Assembly: GCF_030264295.1 (NCBI RefSeq)
Contig: NZ_CP127173.1
Coordinates: forward strand, 10,051,501 to 10,115,500
DNA from: Amycolatopsis nalaikhensis
Lineage (GTDB): Bacteria > Actinomycetota > Actinomycetes > Mycobacteriales > Pseudonocardiaceae
Direction: 5' to 3'
DNA: 64,000 bases
Part shown: one piece after another, positions 26,845-35,837 of the stretch
How positions within the stretch are numbered: the first letter of the stretch is position 1
Layout: the number at the start of each line of letters is the position of its first letter
Translations under genes and position numbers: made by a program
Notes under the pieces: model-generated
What the model was told of the DNA's origin: nothing
The model's database searches: none
The model's input: the letters and a program-made list of their open reading frames with translations, nothing else

Positions 26845-27690
26845 TCACGCCGATCCGCCAACACCCTTCAGCTTCGCCAGCTCGGCGTCGGCGTCGTAGC
26901 CGGGTTCCGGGAACTTCGGCTTCAGCTCGGTGAGGGTCTCGATGAGCAGCTCGGCGACGGCCCAGTTGCGGTACCACTTGTGGTCGGCGGGCACGGCGTA
27001 CCAGGGCGCGCGGGCGGTGGAGGTCTTCTTGAAGATGTCGGCGTACGCCTCGGCGTAAGCGCCCCAGTGGCCGCGCGCCTCGAGGTCGCCCGGGTTGTAC
27101 TTCCAGCGCTTCTCCGGCGTGACGAGCCGCGCCTTCAGCCGCTTGAGCTGCTCCTCCGGTGAGATGTGCAGGAACACCTTGAGCACGGTCGTGCCCGCCT
27201 CGGCCAGCTCCGCCTCGAACGCGTCGATCTCGGCGTACCGGCGGCGCCGCTCGGCGCCGGTGAGCAGCCCGTTCACCCGCGGGACCAGGATGTCCTCGTA
27301 GTGCGAGCGGTCGAAGACGCCGATCTCGCCGGGGCCGGGCAGGCGCTTGCGGATCCGCCACAGGTAGTGGTGGCGCCGCTCGGCCGCGGTCGGCTTCTTG
27401 AACGCGGAGTAGCGGACGCCCATCGGGTTGACCAGGCCGAGCACGTGCGACACAGTGCCGCCCTTGCCGGAGGTGTCCATGCCCTGCAGCACCAGCAGGA
27501 CACTGCGGGTGCCGCCGCCGACGCCCTCGGCGTAGAGCGCCTCCTGCAGCGCGGACAGCCGCTCGCCCGCACTGTCGAGCTTCGCGAGGGCCTTGGGCTT
27601 CTTACCCGGTCCGATGGGCGTCGAGCCGGGGTCCGGCAACGCGCCGTCGATACGCAGCGCGTCCCGGACCCGGCTGGTGTTCTCGACCAT
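26845..27690 (-). CDS. polyphosphate kinase 2 family protein
   Basis: 281 residues from ATG 27690, one-domain PPK2. The P-loop is GMDTSGKGG (70-78) and the catalytic/lid segment is FDRSHYEDILVPR. PPK2 enzymes transfer phosphate between polyphosphate and nucleoside mono- or diphosphates; the class (ADP, AMP or broad) cannot be set by eye. It lies just upstream of the S9 peptidase gene, 20 bases apart, so one transcript is likely. Confidence 0.92.
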   Translation of the reverse strand: MVENTSRVRDALRIDGALPDPGSTPIGPGKKPKALAKLDSAGERLSALQEALYAEGVGGGTRSVLLVLQGMDTSGKGGTVSHVLGLVNPMGVRYSAFKKPTAAERRHHYLWRIRKRLPGPGEIGVFDRSHYEDILVPRVNGLLTGAERRRRYAEIDAFEAELAEAGTTVLKVFLHISPEEQLKRLKARLVTPEKRWKYNPGDLEARGHWGAYAEAYADIFKKTSTARAPWYAVPADHKWYRNWAVAELLIETLTELKPKFPEPGYDADAELAKLKGVGGSA

Positions 27691-27707
27691 CCCGTGAAGT
27701 TACCCGC

Positions 27708-28175
27708 TCAGGCGGCGGCTTTCTCGGCGAAGAGCTCCAGCAGGGCGCCGTGCCCGCCGTCGCCGGAGACGCCGTCGCGGACCTTCGCGCCGGTTTCGCC
27801 GTGGCGCTCGAAGGCCCGGTGTTCCAGCTCGACGCGGGTGCGGCGCGGCCCCTCCTCGATGAATCTGACCTCGATCTCGCTGGCGTGCGCGGGATCGGGG
27901 TCGATCCGCCAGTCGCCGTCGATGCGCCAGGACAGCACCACCCGGGCGGGTGGCTCCCAGACGAGCACCTCGCCCCAGTCGCACTCGGCGCCGTCGACGG
28001 TCCGCTCGTACCAGCGCCCGCCCGGCTTCGGCTCGAGGACGGCTTCCGCCAAGTCGCCCTGCCCGATGTGGTGAGCGCGCGGCCACCAGCTATCGAAGGC
28101 CTCGGTGTAGGTCTTGAACGCGTGCGCGCGCGAGCACGCGACGGTGACGGTTTTGCGGATCGGTTCCAGCGTCAT
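27708..28175 (-). CDS. SRPBCC (AHSA1-like) family protein
   Basis: 155 residues from ATG 28175. It has the START/Bet v1-like pattern: an early KTVTVACSRAHAF strand, GGRWYERTVDG, a central VLSWRI strand and an aromatic/acidic C-terminal helix. Such proteins bind a hydrophobic ligand; function is unknown. Its ATG overlaps the stop of the ArsR gene (ATGA), a pairing very common for AHSA1-like proteins with ArsR repressors. Confidence 0.88.
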   Translation of the reverse strand: MTLEPIRKTVTVACSRAHAFKTYTEAFDSWWPRAHHIGQGDLAEAVLEPKPGGRWYERTVDGAECDWGEVLVWEPPARVVLSWRIDGDWRIDPDPAHASEIEVRFIEEGPRRTRVELEHRAFERHGETGAKVRDGVSGDGGHGALLELFAEKAAA

Positions 28176-28492
28176 GACGGCTCCTCTTCGGTGGATTCGG
28201 CGTACTCGGCGAAGGCCCGCAGCGCGTCCGACCACATCCCGTCGAGGTAGGCGCGCAGGGCGGCGATCCCGGCCGGTTCCAGCCGGTAGAGCCGCTTGGT
28301 GCCCTGGGCCCGGTCGGCGACCAGGCCCGCCTCCTTGAGCACCTTGAGGTGCTGGGACACGGCCGGGCGGCTGATCGGCAGGGCGGCGGCCAGCTCGCCG
28401 ACCGCCCGCGGCCCGTCACGCAGCGCTTCGAAGATCGCGCGGCGCGAGGGGTCGGCGAGGGCGGCCAGCTGGTCACTTCCGTAAGTCGCCAC
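28172..28492 (-). CDS. ArsR family (winged helix) repressor
   Basis: 106 residues from GTG 28492. The winged helix-turn-helix covers nearly all of it: LADPSRRAIFEALRDGP, then the recognition part PISRPAVSQHLKVLKEAGLV. There is no CxC metal motif, so it is not an arsenic sensor but of the SdpR/YdfF-like type that pairs with AHSA1 proteins. The mRNA is probably leaderless (see the promoter entry), and an inverted repeat over the -10 suggests autorepression. Confidence 0.92.
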   Translation of the reverse strand: MATYGSDQLAALADPSRRAIFEALRDGPRAVGELAAALPISRPAVSQHLKVLKEAGLVADRAQGTKRLYRLEPAGIAALRAYLDGMWSDALRAFAEYAESTEEEPS

Positions 28493-28528
28493 GAACGGTA
28501 AGTTACGGCTTACCGAGTAGTTCGTCAA
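28493..28528 (-). promoter_or_regulatory. leaderless promoter with inverted repeat for the ArsR-SRPBCC operon
   Basis: On the minus strand TTGACG (28528-28523), a 17-base spacer and TAACTT (28505-28500) are followed seven bases later by the GTG start. The perfect inverted repeat CGGTAAG-6-CTTACCG (28496-28515) overlaps the -10 element, a good position for ArsR autoregulation. Confidence 0.8.
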
Positions 28529-28636
28529 CGGGTGCGCAGCGTTTCGGTGGTCCAGCGCGAAGATTGCGCAACGGACGACGGGTGAAAGCAACGATTCCCG
28601 GCTGAAGTCTGCGTCTTCTGCCTTTAACCTGAACGC

Positions 28637-29869
28637 ATGACGACGTTCGCCGGCCGGGAGACCGCCGCCCCCTCCGCCGCGAGCTTCATCGAGCTCGACG
28701 AGCGGTGGAGCACGCACAACTACCACCCGCTGCCCGTCGTGATCGCCGAAGCCTCCGGCGCCTCGGTGACCGACGTCGAGGGCCGGTCCTACCTCGACTT
28801 CCTGTCCGGCTACTCGGCCCTGAACTTCGGCCACCGCCACCCGGACCTGATCGCCGCCGCGGTCGAGCAGCTCGGCCGGGTCACGCTGACGTCGCGGGCG
28901 TTCCACCACGACCAGCTGGGCCTGTTCTGCCGCGAACTGGCCGAGCTGACCGGCACCGAGCTGGTGCTGCCGATGAACTCCGGCGCCGAAGCCGTCGAGT
29001 CGGCGGTCAAGGTGGCCCGCAAGTGGGCGCACCGGGTCAAGGGCGTGCCGGACGGCACCGCCGAGATCATCGTCGCCGGCGCCAACTTCCACGGCCGGAC
29101 CACCACGATCGTGTCGTTCTCGACGGACGAGACGGCGCGCGCGGACTTCGGCCCGTTCACACCGGGCTTCGTCACGGTGAAGTACGGCGACGCGGCCGCG
29201 TTGCGCGACGCGATCACCCCGCGCACGGCGGCGGTGCTGTTGGAGCCGGTCCAGGGCGAGGCGGGCGTGATCGTGCCGCCGGAGGGCTACTTCGCCGAGG
29301 TGCGGCAGGCGTGCGACGAGCACGGCGTGCTGCTGATCGCGGACGAGATCCAGTCCGGCCTGGCCCGCACGGGCACGGTGCTGGCGCTGGACCACGAGGG
29401 CGTCCGCGCGGACGTGTACACACTGGGCAAGGCCCTGGGCGGCGGAATCCTCCCGGTATCGGCGGTGGTGGGCCGCGGCGACGTGCTGGGAGTGCTGAAG
29501 CCGGGCGAGCACGGCTCGACCTTCGGCGGCAACCCGCTGGCGTGCGCGGTCGGGCGCGCGGTGGTTCGCCTGTTGCGCACCGGCGAGTTCCAGCAGCGGT
29601 CCACGGAGCTGGGCGCGCACCTGCACGCGCGGTTGAACGCGCTGGTCGGCACCGGGCTGTCCGAGGTCCGCGGCCGCGGGCTGTGGGCGGGCATCGACAT
29701 CGCGCCGGGCGGGCCGTCCGGGCGCGAGGCGTCGGAAGCGCTGGCGACGCGGGGCGTGCTGTGCAAGGAGACGCACGAGCGGACCCTGCGCGTGGCTCCG
29801 CCGCTGGTGATCACCCGCGAGGAGCTGGACCGAGGGATCGACGCGATCGCCGAGGTCATCCGCCCCTGA
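28637..29869 (+). CDS. rocD: ornithine--oxo-acid transaminase
   Basis: 410 residues from ATG 28637, six bases after TAACCT, so probably leaderless. It is a class III aminotransferase: the PLP Lys is 265 in YTLGKALGGG, the cofactor Asp is 236 in ADEIQSG, and FHGRT and STFGGNPLA are conserved. Ornithine is converted to glutamate semialdehyde, which the pruA product in this window could oxidise to glutamate. The palindrome TTGCGCAA (28565-28572) lies upstream and may be a regulator site of the Lrp/AsnC type. Confidence 0.93.
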   Translation: MTTFAGRETAAPSAASFIELDERWSTHNYHPLPVVIAEASGASVTDVEGRSYLDFLSGYSALNFGHRHPDLIAAAVEQLGRVTLTSRAFHHDQLGLFCRELAELTGTELVLPMNSGAEAVESAVKVARKWAHRVKGVPDGTAEIIVAGANFHGRTTTIVSFSTDETARADFGPFTPGFVTVKYGDAAALRDAITPRTAAVLLEPVQGEAGVIVPPEGYFAEVRQACDEHGVLLIADEIQSGLARTGTVLALDHEGVRADVYTLGKALGGGILPVSAVVGRGDVLGVLKPGEHGSTFGGNPLACAVGRAVVRLLRTGEFQQRSTELGAHLHARLNALVGTGLSEVRGRGLWAGIDIAPGGPSGREASEALATRGVLCKETHERTLRVAPPLVITREELDRGIDAIAEVIRP

Positions 29870-29934
29870 ACCACCCGGATGCCGCCGGGTGAGCCTCCCG
29901 CCCCGGCGGCATCCGGGAGCACAACGCCTCGCCC

Positions 29935-30020
29935 GCGCGCGCTGAAGGGGACTTTGCTCCCATCACATCGCAGGAAAGTCCCCTTCAGCGCGGCAGATGC
30001 GATGAACGTCCCCTTCAGCC
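29935..30020. repeat. GCTGAAGGGGAC repeat, copy B
   Basis: GCGCTGAAGGGGACTTT and its complement AAAGTCCCCTTCAGCGC form an inverted pair (29936-29992); another inverted half unit, GATGAACGTCCCCTTCAGC, follows. It lies between rocD and the DUF2252 gene. Related copies are at 7847-7907 and 59266-59345. Confidence 0.78.
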
Positions 30021-30080
30021 CACCGCGGACCGGCCGGGTGCCGTACCGCTGCCGGGAGCACATCGTCCCCTTCGGACGTT

Positions 30081-31451
30081 GTGCCCGGTATGGGATCAGG
30101 GGAATGGGTGGAACGGCCGCTGGTCGGCGCGGACAGCGTCACCCCGGCCGAGCTGTACGAACAGGGCAAGCGGCTCCGCGAAAAGACACCAGCCACCGCG
30201 CACGACCACGAGGCCGCCGCACCGGACCGGCCGACACCGCTCCACTATTTCGAAGCCAGCAACGCCGGGCGCCTCCCGGAACTGGTCGAACTCCGGCGGG
30301 AACGCATGCGCACCTCGCCGTTCACCTTCTTCCGCGGGGCCGCCGGGCTGATGGGCGCCGACCTCGCGGGCACGCCGTCGTCGGGGGTCACGGCGCAGCT
30401 CTGCGGGGACGCCCACGCCGCGAACTTCGGGCTCTACGGCACGCCCGAAGGCAAGATCGTGATGGACATCAACGACTTCGACGAGACCGTGCCCGGCCCG
30501 TGGGAGTGGGACCTCAAGCGGCTCGCCGCCAGCCTCGTGCTCGCCGGGCGCGAGGGCGGCATCGGCGAGTCCGGGTGCCGCGAAGCCGCCGAAGACGCCG
30601 TCAAGTCCTACCGGCGGACCATCCGGGCGCTCGCCGACCTGCCGTTCCTGCGCAGCTGGAACGCGCTGCCGGACTCCTCGGTGCTGTCGAAAGCGCGCGC
30701 CGACGAGCTGATCGACGACTTCGCCGACGCGGCCGAGAAAGCCCGCAAGAACACCAGTGCCAAGGTGTCGGCCAAGTGGACCGAGCGCGTCGACGACCAC
30801 GAGACCGGCCTGGCGCGGCACCGGTTCGTCGAGGACCCGCCCGTGCTGACGCACGTCGACGAGAACACCGCCGAGGCCGTCGCCGCCGGGCTGGTGTCCT
30901 ATGTGGACTCCCTGCGCGAGTCGCGGCGGACGCTGATCGCGCGATACCGGCTCGCCGACGTCGCCTTCCGCGTCGTCGGTACCGGCAGCGTGGGGCTGCG
31001 CAGCTACGTCGCCCTGCTGCACGGCAACGACGAGGAAGATCTGGTGCTGCAGGTGAAACAGGCCCAACGGCCCGCACTTGCGCCGTACCTCGGCCTGCCC
31101 GCGGCGGAGCACGAGGGCCGCCGGATCGTCGACGGCGCCCGGCTCGTCCAGGCGGAGACGGACATCCTGCTCGGCTGGACCACCATCGACGGCCGTCCGT
31201 TCATCGTCCGGCAGTTCCGCAACCTCAAGGGCGACATCAACCCGGCGGAGCTGGAGAAGGACCACCTCGACGACTACGGGCGGCTCGCGGGGGCGTTGCT
31301 GGCCCGCGCGCACACGCGGTCGTTGCACCCGAAGCTGCTGGCGGGCTACTTCGCCGAGGACGAAGACCTCGACGAAGCCATCGGCGCGTATGCGGTCCGG
31401 TACGCGGATCTCACCGAAGCCGACCACGCCGCCTTCTCCACCGGGTCGTGA
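30081..31451 (+). CDS. DUF2252 domain protein
   Basis: 456 residues if GTG 30081 is used; ATG 30090 and GTG 30105 are alternatives, and none has a clear ribosome site. DUF2252 marks are visible: FFRGAAGLM, CGDAHAANFGLYGTPEG, DINDFDETVPGPWEWDLKRLA and QVKQAQ. The pattern (GDAH-x-x-N then D-x-N-D-F-D) recalls the catalytic loop of protein-kinase/APH folds, so a small-molecule kinase is possible. The TGA stop lies inside the CGTGAGTG palindrome. Confidence 0.85.
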   Translation: MPGMGSGEWVERPLVGADSVTPAELYEQGKRLREKTPATAHDHEAAAPDRPTPLHYFEASNAGRLPELVELRRERMRTSPFTFFRGAAGLMGADLAGTPSSGVTAQLCGDAHAANFGLYGTPEGKIVMDINDFDETVPGPWEWDLKRLAASLVLAGREGGIGESGCREAAEDAVKSYRRTIRALADLPFLRSWNALPDSSVLSKARADELIDDFADAAEKARKNTSAKVSAKWTERVDDHETGLARHRFVEDPPVLTHVDENTAEAVAAGLVSYVDSLRESRRTLIARYRLADVAFRVVGTGSVGLRSYVALLHGNDEEDLVLQVKQAQRPALAPYLGLPAAEHEGRRIVDGARLVQAETDILLGWTTIDGRPFIVRQFRNLKGDINPAELEKDHLDDYGRLAGALLARAHTRSLHPKLLAGYFAEDEDLDEAIGAYAVRYADLTEADHAAFSTGS

Positions 31452-31489
31452 GTGGTTAGGGCGGTTCTAACCGCCCTAAACACTCACGA
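31446..31489. terminator. CGTGAGTG palindrome copy 2, supplying both stop codons
   Basis: Two 21-base arms (31446-31466, 31469-31489) pair at 20 of 21 positions around CT. The TGA of the plus-strand DUF2252 gene and the last Ser-Val codons plus TAG of the minus-strand oxidase gene both lie within the palindrome, so it ends both convergent genes. Confidence 0.8.
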
Positions 31490-32351
31490 GGTCCACGACG
31501 TCGGCCGCGCAGCCCCAGGCCAAGGTGATGCCCGAACCGCCGTGGCCGTAGCAGTGCACCACGTCGCCCTCGCGCTCCAGCCGGACCACCGGCCGGAACG
31601 GGCGCAGGCCCACCACCGAACGCAGCACCTCCGCGCCCGCCAGTGCCGGGACCAGCTCGCGGCAGCGGCGCACGATGTCCGCCGTCACGCCCGGGTTCGG
31701 TTCCGTGTCGCCGCGGCCCGGCTCCTCCGTGCCGCCGCACACCACGTGCGTTCCGTGCGGGATCGCGTACGTGACCCCGGGGCCCGTCTCGTCCACCACG
31801 AACTCCGTCAGTCCCGGGTCGGCCAGGTGCACGACCTGGCCGCCGATCGGGACCATCGAGCCGTCACCGGCCAGCGGGCCCGCGCCGAGGCCCGCCGCGT
31901 TCACCACCGGGCCCAGCCCCGCGAGCGTCGTCAGCGGCCGGTACTCCACGCGCACGCCCCGCGCGAGCACCCGCGCCAGCAGCCACTCCAGGTACGTCGG
32001 CGTGTCCACCAACGCCGTCGTGAAGAGCAGCTGGTCGCCGTCGCGGACCGGGTCGATCATCGCCCGCAGCCACTGCGGCTCCGGCTCGCCCGAAGCCAGC
32101 AGGACGCGGCCACGCCGGAATCGCACCCCCGGCGCCTCCTGCTCGCGCAGCACGTCCAGGGTCGCCGCCGTCCACCGCGCGATCCGCTTGTCCGGGCGGC
32201 GCACCGGCGGGTACAGCACCCCGCCCGCCACCGCCGACGTCGACTCGCCGGGACCTGCCGCCGAAACCACCGTCACGTCGTGGCCCGCACCGGCCAGCCG
32301 GTACGCGCAGCTCAAGCCGATGATCCCGGCCCCCGCCACCGTGATGTGCAT
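31476..32351 (-). CDS. FAD-dependent D-amino-acid-oxidase-like protein
   Basis: 291 residues from ATG 32351, preceded by a strong GAGGAGGAG. It begins with the dinucleotide-binding motif GAGIIGLSCAYRL and has the DAAO-family signatures GLRPFRPVVRLE and GHGGSGITLAWG near the C-terminus. It probably oxidises a D-amino acid or related amine with FAD and O2 to the keto acid. Slightly shorter than mammalian DAAO, as usual in bacteria. The PAP2 gene is divergent, 66 bases away. Confidence 0.88.
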   Translation of the reverse strand: MHITVAGAGIIGLSCAYRLAGAGHDVTVVSAAGPGESTSAVAGGVLYPPVRRPDKRIARWTAATLDVLREQEAPGVRFRRGRVLLASGEPEPQWLRAMIDPVRDGDQLLFTTALVDTPTYLEWLLARVLARGVRVEYRPLTTLAGLGPVVNAAGLGAGPLAGDGSMVPIGGQVVHLADPGLTEFVVDETGPGVTYAIPHGTHVVCGGTEEPGRGDTEPNPGVTADIVRRCRELVPALAGAEVLRSVVGLRPFRPVVRLEREGDVVHCYGHGGSGITLAWGCAADVVDLVSV

Positions 32352-32417
32352 CCACTCCTCCTCTCCCCGCATCGTGGCAGACGGCCATCCCACGGCGTCG
32401 CGGCTACCCTCGCGCGG

Positions 32418-32984
32418 GTGAGGACGATGTGGGTGCCGGCCGCGGTCTGCGGGCTGCTCGCGCTGCTGCTCGGCCTGCCGTTCGCCGGCGGCACGGCACC
32501 CGGCGAGCTCGACAGCGCCGCCGACGAAGCCGTGACGCACCTGAGCCCCGGCGTGCTGCGCGCGCTGGTCTTCCCGACCGAGCCGTACGTCGTGCTCGCG
32601 TTGGGCCTTCTCGCCGTCGTCCTGTGCCTGCGCGCCGGACGGCGGACCGACGCCGCCCTCGCGCTCGGTGCGCCGCTGCTGGCGATCCTGCTGACGAGCT
32701 TCCTGCTGAAACCGCTGTACGACCGGTGGAAGAACGGCACGCTCGTCTACCCGAGCGGCCACACCGTGAGCCTGGTGGCGGTGCTGACCGTGCTCGTGCT
32801 CGTCACGCGCAAGGTGTTCGTGGTGGTGCTGGCCGCGCTGGCGCTGCTGGCGGCCGCGGCCGGGCTGGTCGGCCTCGGCTACCACTACCTCACCGACGTC
32901 GCGGGCGGGACGCTCTTCGCGGTCGCCGTCGTGCTGCTCACGTGGTCGGTGCCGCGTCCCGCGCCAGCGCCGTCAACCGGCTGA
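32418..32984 (+). CDS. PAP2-superfamily phosphatase, membrane bound
   Basis: 188 residues from GTG 32418, seven bases after TACCCT (leaderless). About five hydrophobic segments. The three PAP2 motifs are present in order: KPLYDRWKNG, YPSGHT and a third block GLGYHYLTDVAGG with the catalytic His. It would hydrolyse a lipid phosphate or diphosphate such as undecaprenyl diphosphate at the outer membrane face; the substrate is not defined. Its 3' end overlaps convergent zapE by 47 bases. Confidence 0.88.
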   Translation: MRTMWVPAAVCGLLALLLGLPFAGGTAPGELDSAADEAVTHLSPGVLRALVFPTEPYVVLALGLLAVVLCLRAGRRTDAALALGAPLLAILLTSFLLKPLYDRWKNGTLVYPSGHTVSLVAVLTVLVLVTRKVFVVVLAALALLAAAAGLVGLGYHYLTDVAGGTLFAVAVVLLTWSVPRPAPAPSTG

Positions 32985-33957
32985 CCGCGCGCAGGTACTT
33001 CTTGCGGTAGCCGCCGTTGACCATCTCCTCGGTGAACAGCGACGGCAGCGGCTCGCCGGAGACGACGACCGGGATCGCCCGGTCGTAGAGCCGGTCGGCG
33101 AAGGCGACCAGCCTCAGTGCCACGTTCTGGTCCGGCGCCGGGTGGATGCCGCGCAGGTGCACGCGGGTGACGCCGTCCAGCAGCCGCCCGTAGCGCGAGG
33201 GGTGCAGTGCGGCCAGGTGCTCGACCAGCGCGTCGAAGTCGTCCACAGTGGACCCTTCGTGCGCGGCCACCGACGCCTCCAGCTCGTCCGGGGAAACCGG
33301 CGGCGGCGCCTCGGGGAGGCCGCGGTGGCGGTAGTCCGGGCCGTCGACGCGCACCACGCCGAAGCGGGCCGAGAGCGTCTGGATCTCGCGCAGGAAGTCC
33401 TCGGCGGCGAACCGGCCTTCGCCGAGCTTCTCCGGCAGCGTGTTCGACGTCGCCGCGACGTACACGCCCGCGTCCATCAGCTCCTGCAGCAGCCGGGTGA
33501 CCAGCGTCGTGTCGCCCGGGTCGTCCAGCTCGAACTCGTCGATCGCCAGGATCCGGTGCTCCGACAGCCGCCGGACGGCCTCGGCGAAGCCCAGCGCGCC
33601 GACCAGGTGGGTCAGCTCGACGAACGTGCCGTACGCCTTGGGCGAGGGCGCCGCGTGCCACGTCGAGGCGAGCAGGTGGGTCTTGCCGACGCCGAACCCG
33701 CCGTCGAGGTAGAGGCCCATCGGCCCGGACGGCTCGGACGACCCGCCGAAGAGCTTGAACCGCTTCTTCTCGCGCCGCGCGCCGACCTTCCCGGCGAACG
33801 CCGAGCACGCCTCGACCGCGGCGGCCTGGCTCGGCTCGTCCGGGTTCGGGATGTAGGTGCCGAACCGGACGGCGTCGAAGCGCGGCGGCGGCACCAGCGC
33901 GCCGATCAGCTCGTCGGAGGACAGCTCGGGACGGCGGTCGGTGAGGTGCGCGGGCAT
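32938..33957 (-). CDS. zapE: cell division protein ZapE / AFG1-like ATPase
   Basis: 339 residues from ATG 33957. It has P-loop GGFGVGKTHLL and Walker B AIDEFELDDPGD, the AFG1/ZapE hallmark, followed by the conserved TSNTLPEKLGEGRF (sensor) and the C-terminal FTEEMVNGGYRKKYLRA. In E. coli ZapE interacts with the Z-ring; its role in actinomycetes is not established. The N-terminal ~60 residues are family-specific. One GTCCACAGTGGAC copy is at 33241-33253. Confidence 0.92.
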   Translation of the reverse strand: MPAHLTDRRPELSSDELIGALVPPPRFDAVRFGTYIPNPDEPSQAAAVEACSAFAGKVGARREKKRFKLFGGSSEPSGPMGLYLDGGFGVGKTHLLASTWHAAPSPKAYGTFVELTHLVGALGFAEAVRRLSEHRILAIDEFELDDPGDTTLVTRLLQELMDAGVYVAATSNTLPEKLGEGRFAAEDFLREIQTLSARFGVVRVDGPDYRHRGLPEAPPPVSPDELEASVAAHEGSTVDDFDALVEHLAALHPSRYGRLLDGVTRVHLRGIHPAPDQNVALRLVAFADRLYDRAIPVVVSGEPLPSLFTEEMVNGGYRKKYLRAVSRLTALARDAAPTT

Positions 33958-34047
33958 GGTCGCAGAGCCTAACGGCGCGACGGCCCCCGCCCGGCGCCGA
34001 TGTCCCCCGGTCGAGACGCACTTCACGCCCGTGCTGGGATGATCGGT

Positions 34048-34785
34048 GTGCGGAGCGTGTGGCCCTCTTCGACGGGCGAGCTGACCGGGACGGACCTGGA
34101 AGAGATCTACGCCTACCCGGCGGAGCCCGACCGGGCGTGGGTGCAGGTGAACTTCGTGGCGTCCGCCGACGGCGCGGTCGAGGTCGACACCACCTCGGCC
34201 GGGCTTTCGCACGCCGCCGACCGCCGCGTCTTCCTGCTCGGCCGCGACCTCGCCGACGTCATCCTGGTCGGCGCCGGCACGGCTCGCGCGGAGGACTACC
34301 GCGGGGTCGTGGCGGGCCCGAAGCGTCTGGAGCGCCGTCGCCGTCTCGGGTTCACCGGCGTCCCGCCGATCGCCGTCGTGACGCGCACCGCCGACCTCGA
34401 CCCGGCGTCCCGGCTGTTCACCGAAACCGCCGTGCCGCCGATCGTGGTCACGACCGAACGCGCCGACACCGCCGCCCTCGAAGCGGCCGGGGCTGAAGTC
34501 CTGCGCGCGGGCGAAACCGACGTCGACGTCCCCCGCGTCCTCGACCTGCTCGCCGCGCGCGGGCTGCGCCGGATCGCCTGCGAAGGCGGGCCGCGGCTGT
34601 TCGCGCAGCTCGTCGAGGCCGACCGCGTCGACCAGCTGTGCCTGACCGTCGCCCCGATGCTGGTGGCGGGCCCGGCTTCGCGGATCGCCGCGGGCCCGGT
34701 GGCCGTCCCGCGCCGGCTCGCCCTGGCCTCGATCCTCGTCGAGGACGGCTTCACGCTGCTGCGCTACCGCCGGGACGCCGGGTGA
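34048..34785 (+). CDS. pyrimidine reductase family protein (RibD C-terminal domain)
   Basis: 245 residues from GTG 34048, chosen because TGGGAT lies seven bases upstream and homologues begin R-x-x-WP; ATG 34039 is an alternative. Only the reductase half of RibD is present: VNFVASADGAVEVD, LVGAGTARAEDYRG and CEGGPRLFAQLVEA for NADPH and substrate binding. Function in riboflavin or a related pathway is unproven because no other rib gene is near. It overlaps the sigma factor start by four bases. Confidence 0.88.
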   Translation: MRSVWPSSTGELTGTDLEEIYAYPAEPDRAWVQVNFVASADGAVEVDTTSAGLSHAADRRVFLLGRDLADVILVGAGTARAEDYRGVVAGPKRLERRRRLGFTGVPPIAVVTRTADLDPASRLFTETAVPPIVVTTERADTAALEAAGAEVLRAGETDVDVPRVLDLLAARGLRRIACEGGPRLFAQLVEADRVDQLCLTVAPMLVAGPASRIAAGPVAVPRRLALASILVEDGFTLLRYRRDAG

Positions 34786-35336
34786 CCGACGACGCCGATC
34801 TGCTGGCCAGGGCCGCGTGCGGCGACGAGGGCGCGTTCGGCACGCTGGTGCGGCGGCACACGCCGCGGATGTACCGCGTCGCCCTGCGGATCACCGGCAG
34901 CGCGGCCGAAGCCGAGGACGTCGTGCAGGAGTCGTGGCTCGCCGCGTGGCGCTCATTGGGATCCTTCCGGCACGAGTCCGCCGTGTCGACGTGGCTCTAC
35001 CGCGTCGTCACCAACAGCGCGCTCGCCCTGCTGCGCCGCCGCCGTCCCACGGTCTCCCTCGACGAGCCCGCCGAGCAGTCCACTGTGGACACCGCGTTGC
35101 TCGCCGCCGCCGAACCGGGCCCCGAAGGCCGCGTCGTGCGCGCCGAAGAGGTCGACGCGGTGCTGCGCGCGATCGGCAGGCTCGAGCTGTCCCAGCGGGT
35201 GCCGTTGGTGCTGCGCGAACTGGAGGGGCTGAGCTACGAAGAGGTCGCCGAAGTGCTCGACGTGAACGTCGGCGCCTTGCGTTCCCGGCTGCACCGGGCC
35301 AGGGTGGCGCTGCTCGCCGAGTTGAGGGAGCGGTGA
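34782..35336 (+). CDS. ECF-type RNA polymerase sigma factor
   Basis: 184 residues from GTG 34782. Sigma region 2 (GSAAEAEDVVQESWLAAWRSL, then WLYRVVTNSALALLRRRR) and region 4 (LVLRELEGLSYEEVAEVLDVNVGALRSRLHRAR) are both clear, with a short acidic linker. It overlaps the pyrimidine reductase stop and is followed, with one shared base, by an Asp23-like gene. No classical zinc anti-sigma factor is next to it, so the small Asp23-type proteins may have a linked role. One GTCCACTGTGGAC copy is at 35078-35090. Confidence 0.93.
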   Translation: MTDDADLLARAACGDEGAFGTLVRRHTPRMYRVALRITGSAAEAEDVVQESWLAAWRSLGSFRHESAVSTWLYRVVTNSALALLRRRRPTVSLDEPAEQSTVDTALLAAAEPGPEGRVVRAEEVDAVLRAIGRLELSQRVPLVLRELEGLSYEEVAEVLDVNVGALRSRLHRARVALLAELRER

Positions 35337-35749
35337 TGGCCGAGTCTCCGGATCCCGAGCGGGATCCCCGCTGGGACGCCGTGCGCCGGGCGGCCGCCCA
35401 CCGGGTGCCGACCCCGCCCGGCCTGGTCGAACGCGTGCTGCGGGCGGTCGCGCGCGGCCGCCGGACAGCGGTCGAGGTGCCCGGCGAGGACGGCAGCCTG
35501 CGGGTGACCGAAGGGGTCGTCGCCGACCTGGCCAGGACCATCGCGGCGGACCGCGCTCCGGACGGCGTCCGCGTCTCGGCGGTGGCCGTCGAGGACGACG
35601 TCGTGCAGGTGCTCGTGTCGGTCCGGTTCGGGGTCGCCGCCGACGAAGCCGCCGAAGTGCTCCGGCGCGAGACCACCGCGGAGCTCTCGCGCCAGCTCGG
35701 CGTGCCCGCCACGGTGAACGTGCACGTCGTGGACGTCCACCCCGGCTGA
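35336..35749 (+). CDS. Asp23-like small protein downstream of the ECF sigma gene
   Basis: 137 residues from ATG 35336, sharing one base with the sigma stop (TGATG). The first ~55 residues are a charged helical head (DPRWDAVRRAAAHRVPTPPGLVERVL). The rest has the alternating strand pattern of an Asp23/Gls24 domain (VRVSAVAVEDDVVQVLVSVRF...VNVHVVDVHPG). Weak similarity only. Its place suggests a regulator or envelope-stress partner of the sigma factor. Confidence 0.65.
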   Translation: MAESPDPERDPRWDAVRRAAAHRVPTPPGLVERVLRAVARGRRTAVEVPGEDGSLRVTEGVVADLARTIAADRAPDGVRVSAVAVEDDVVQVLVSVRFGVAADEAAEVLRRETTAELSRQLGVPATVNVHVVDVHPG

Positions 35750-35753
35750 CGTT

Positions 35754-35767
35754 CCCCCGATCGGGGG
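35754..35767 (+). terminator. short GC hairpin between the sigma/Asp23-like pair and the Asp23 operon
   Basis: CCCCCGATCGGGGG is a perfect 14-base palindrome five bases after the stop of the Asp23-like gene. It can only form a 5-bp stem and has no T run, so termination is weakly supported. Confidence 0.35.
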
Positions 35768-35837
35768 ACCTTGCGTGAGGGTTCCGGGTTCGCGGGCATC
35801 GTAAGGGCGAGAGTCCCCGCGAGAGGAGCCCGCACGC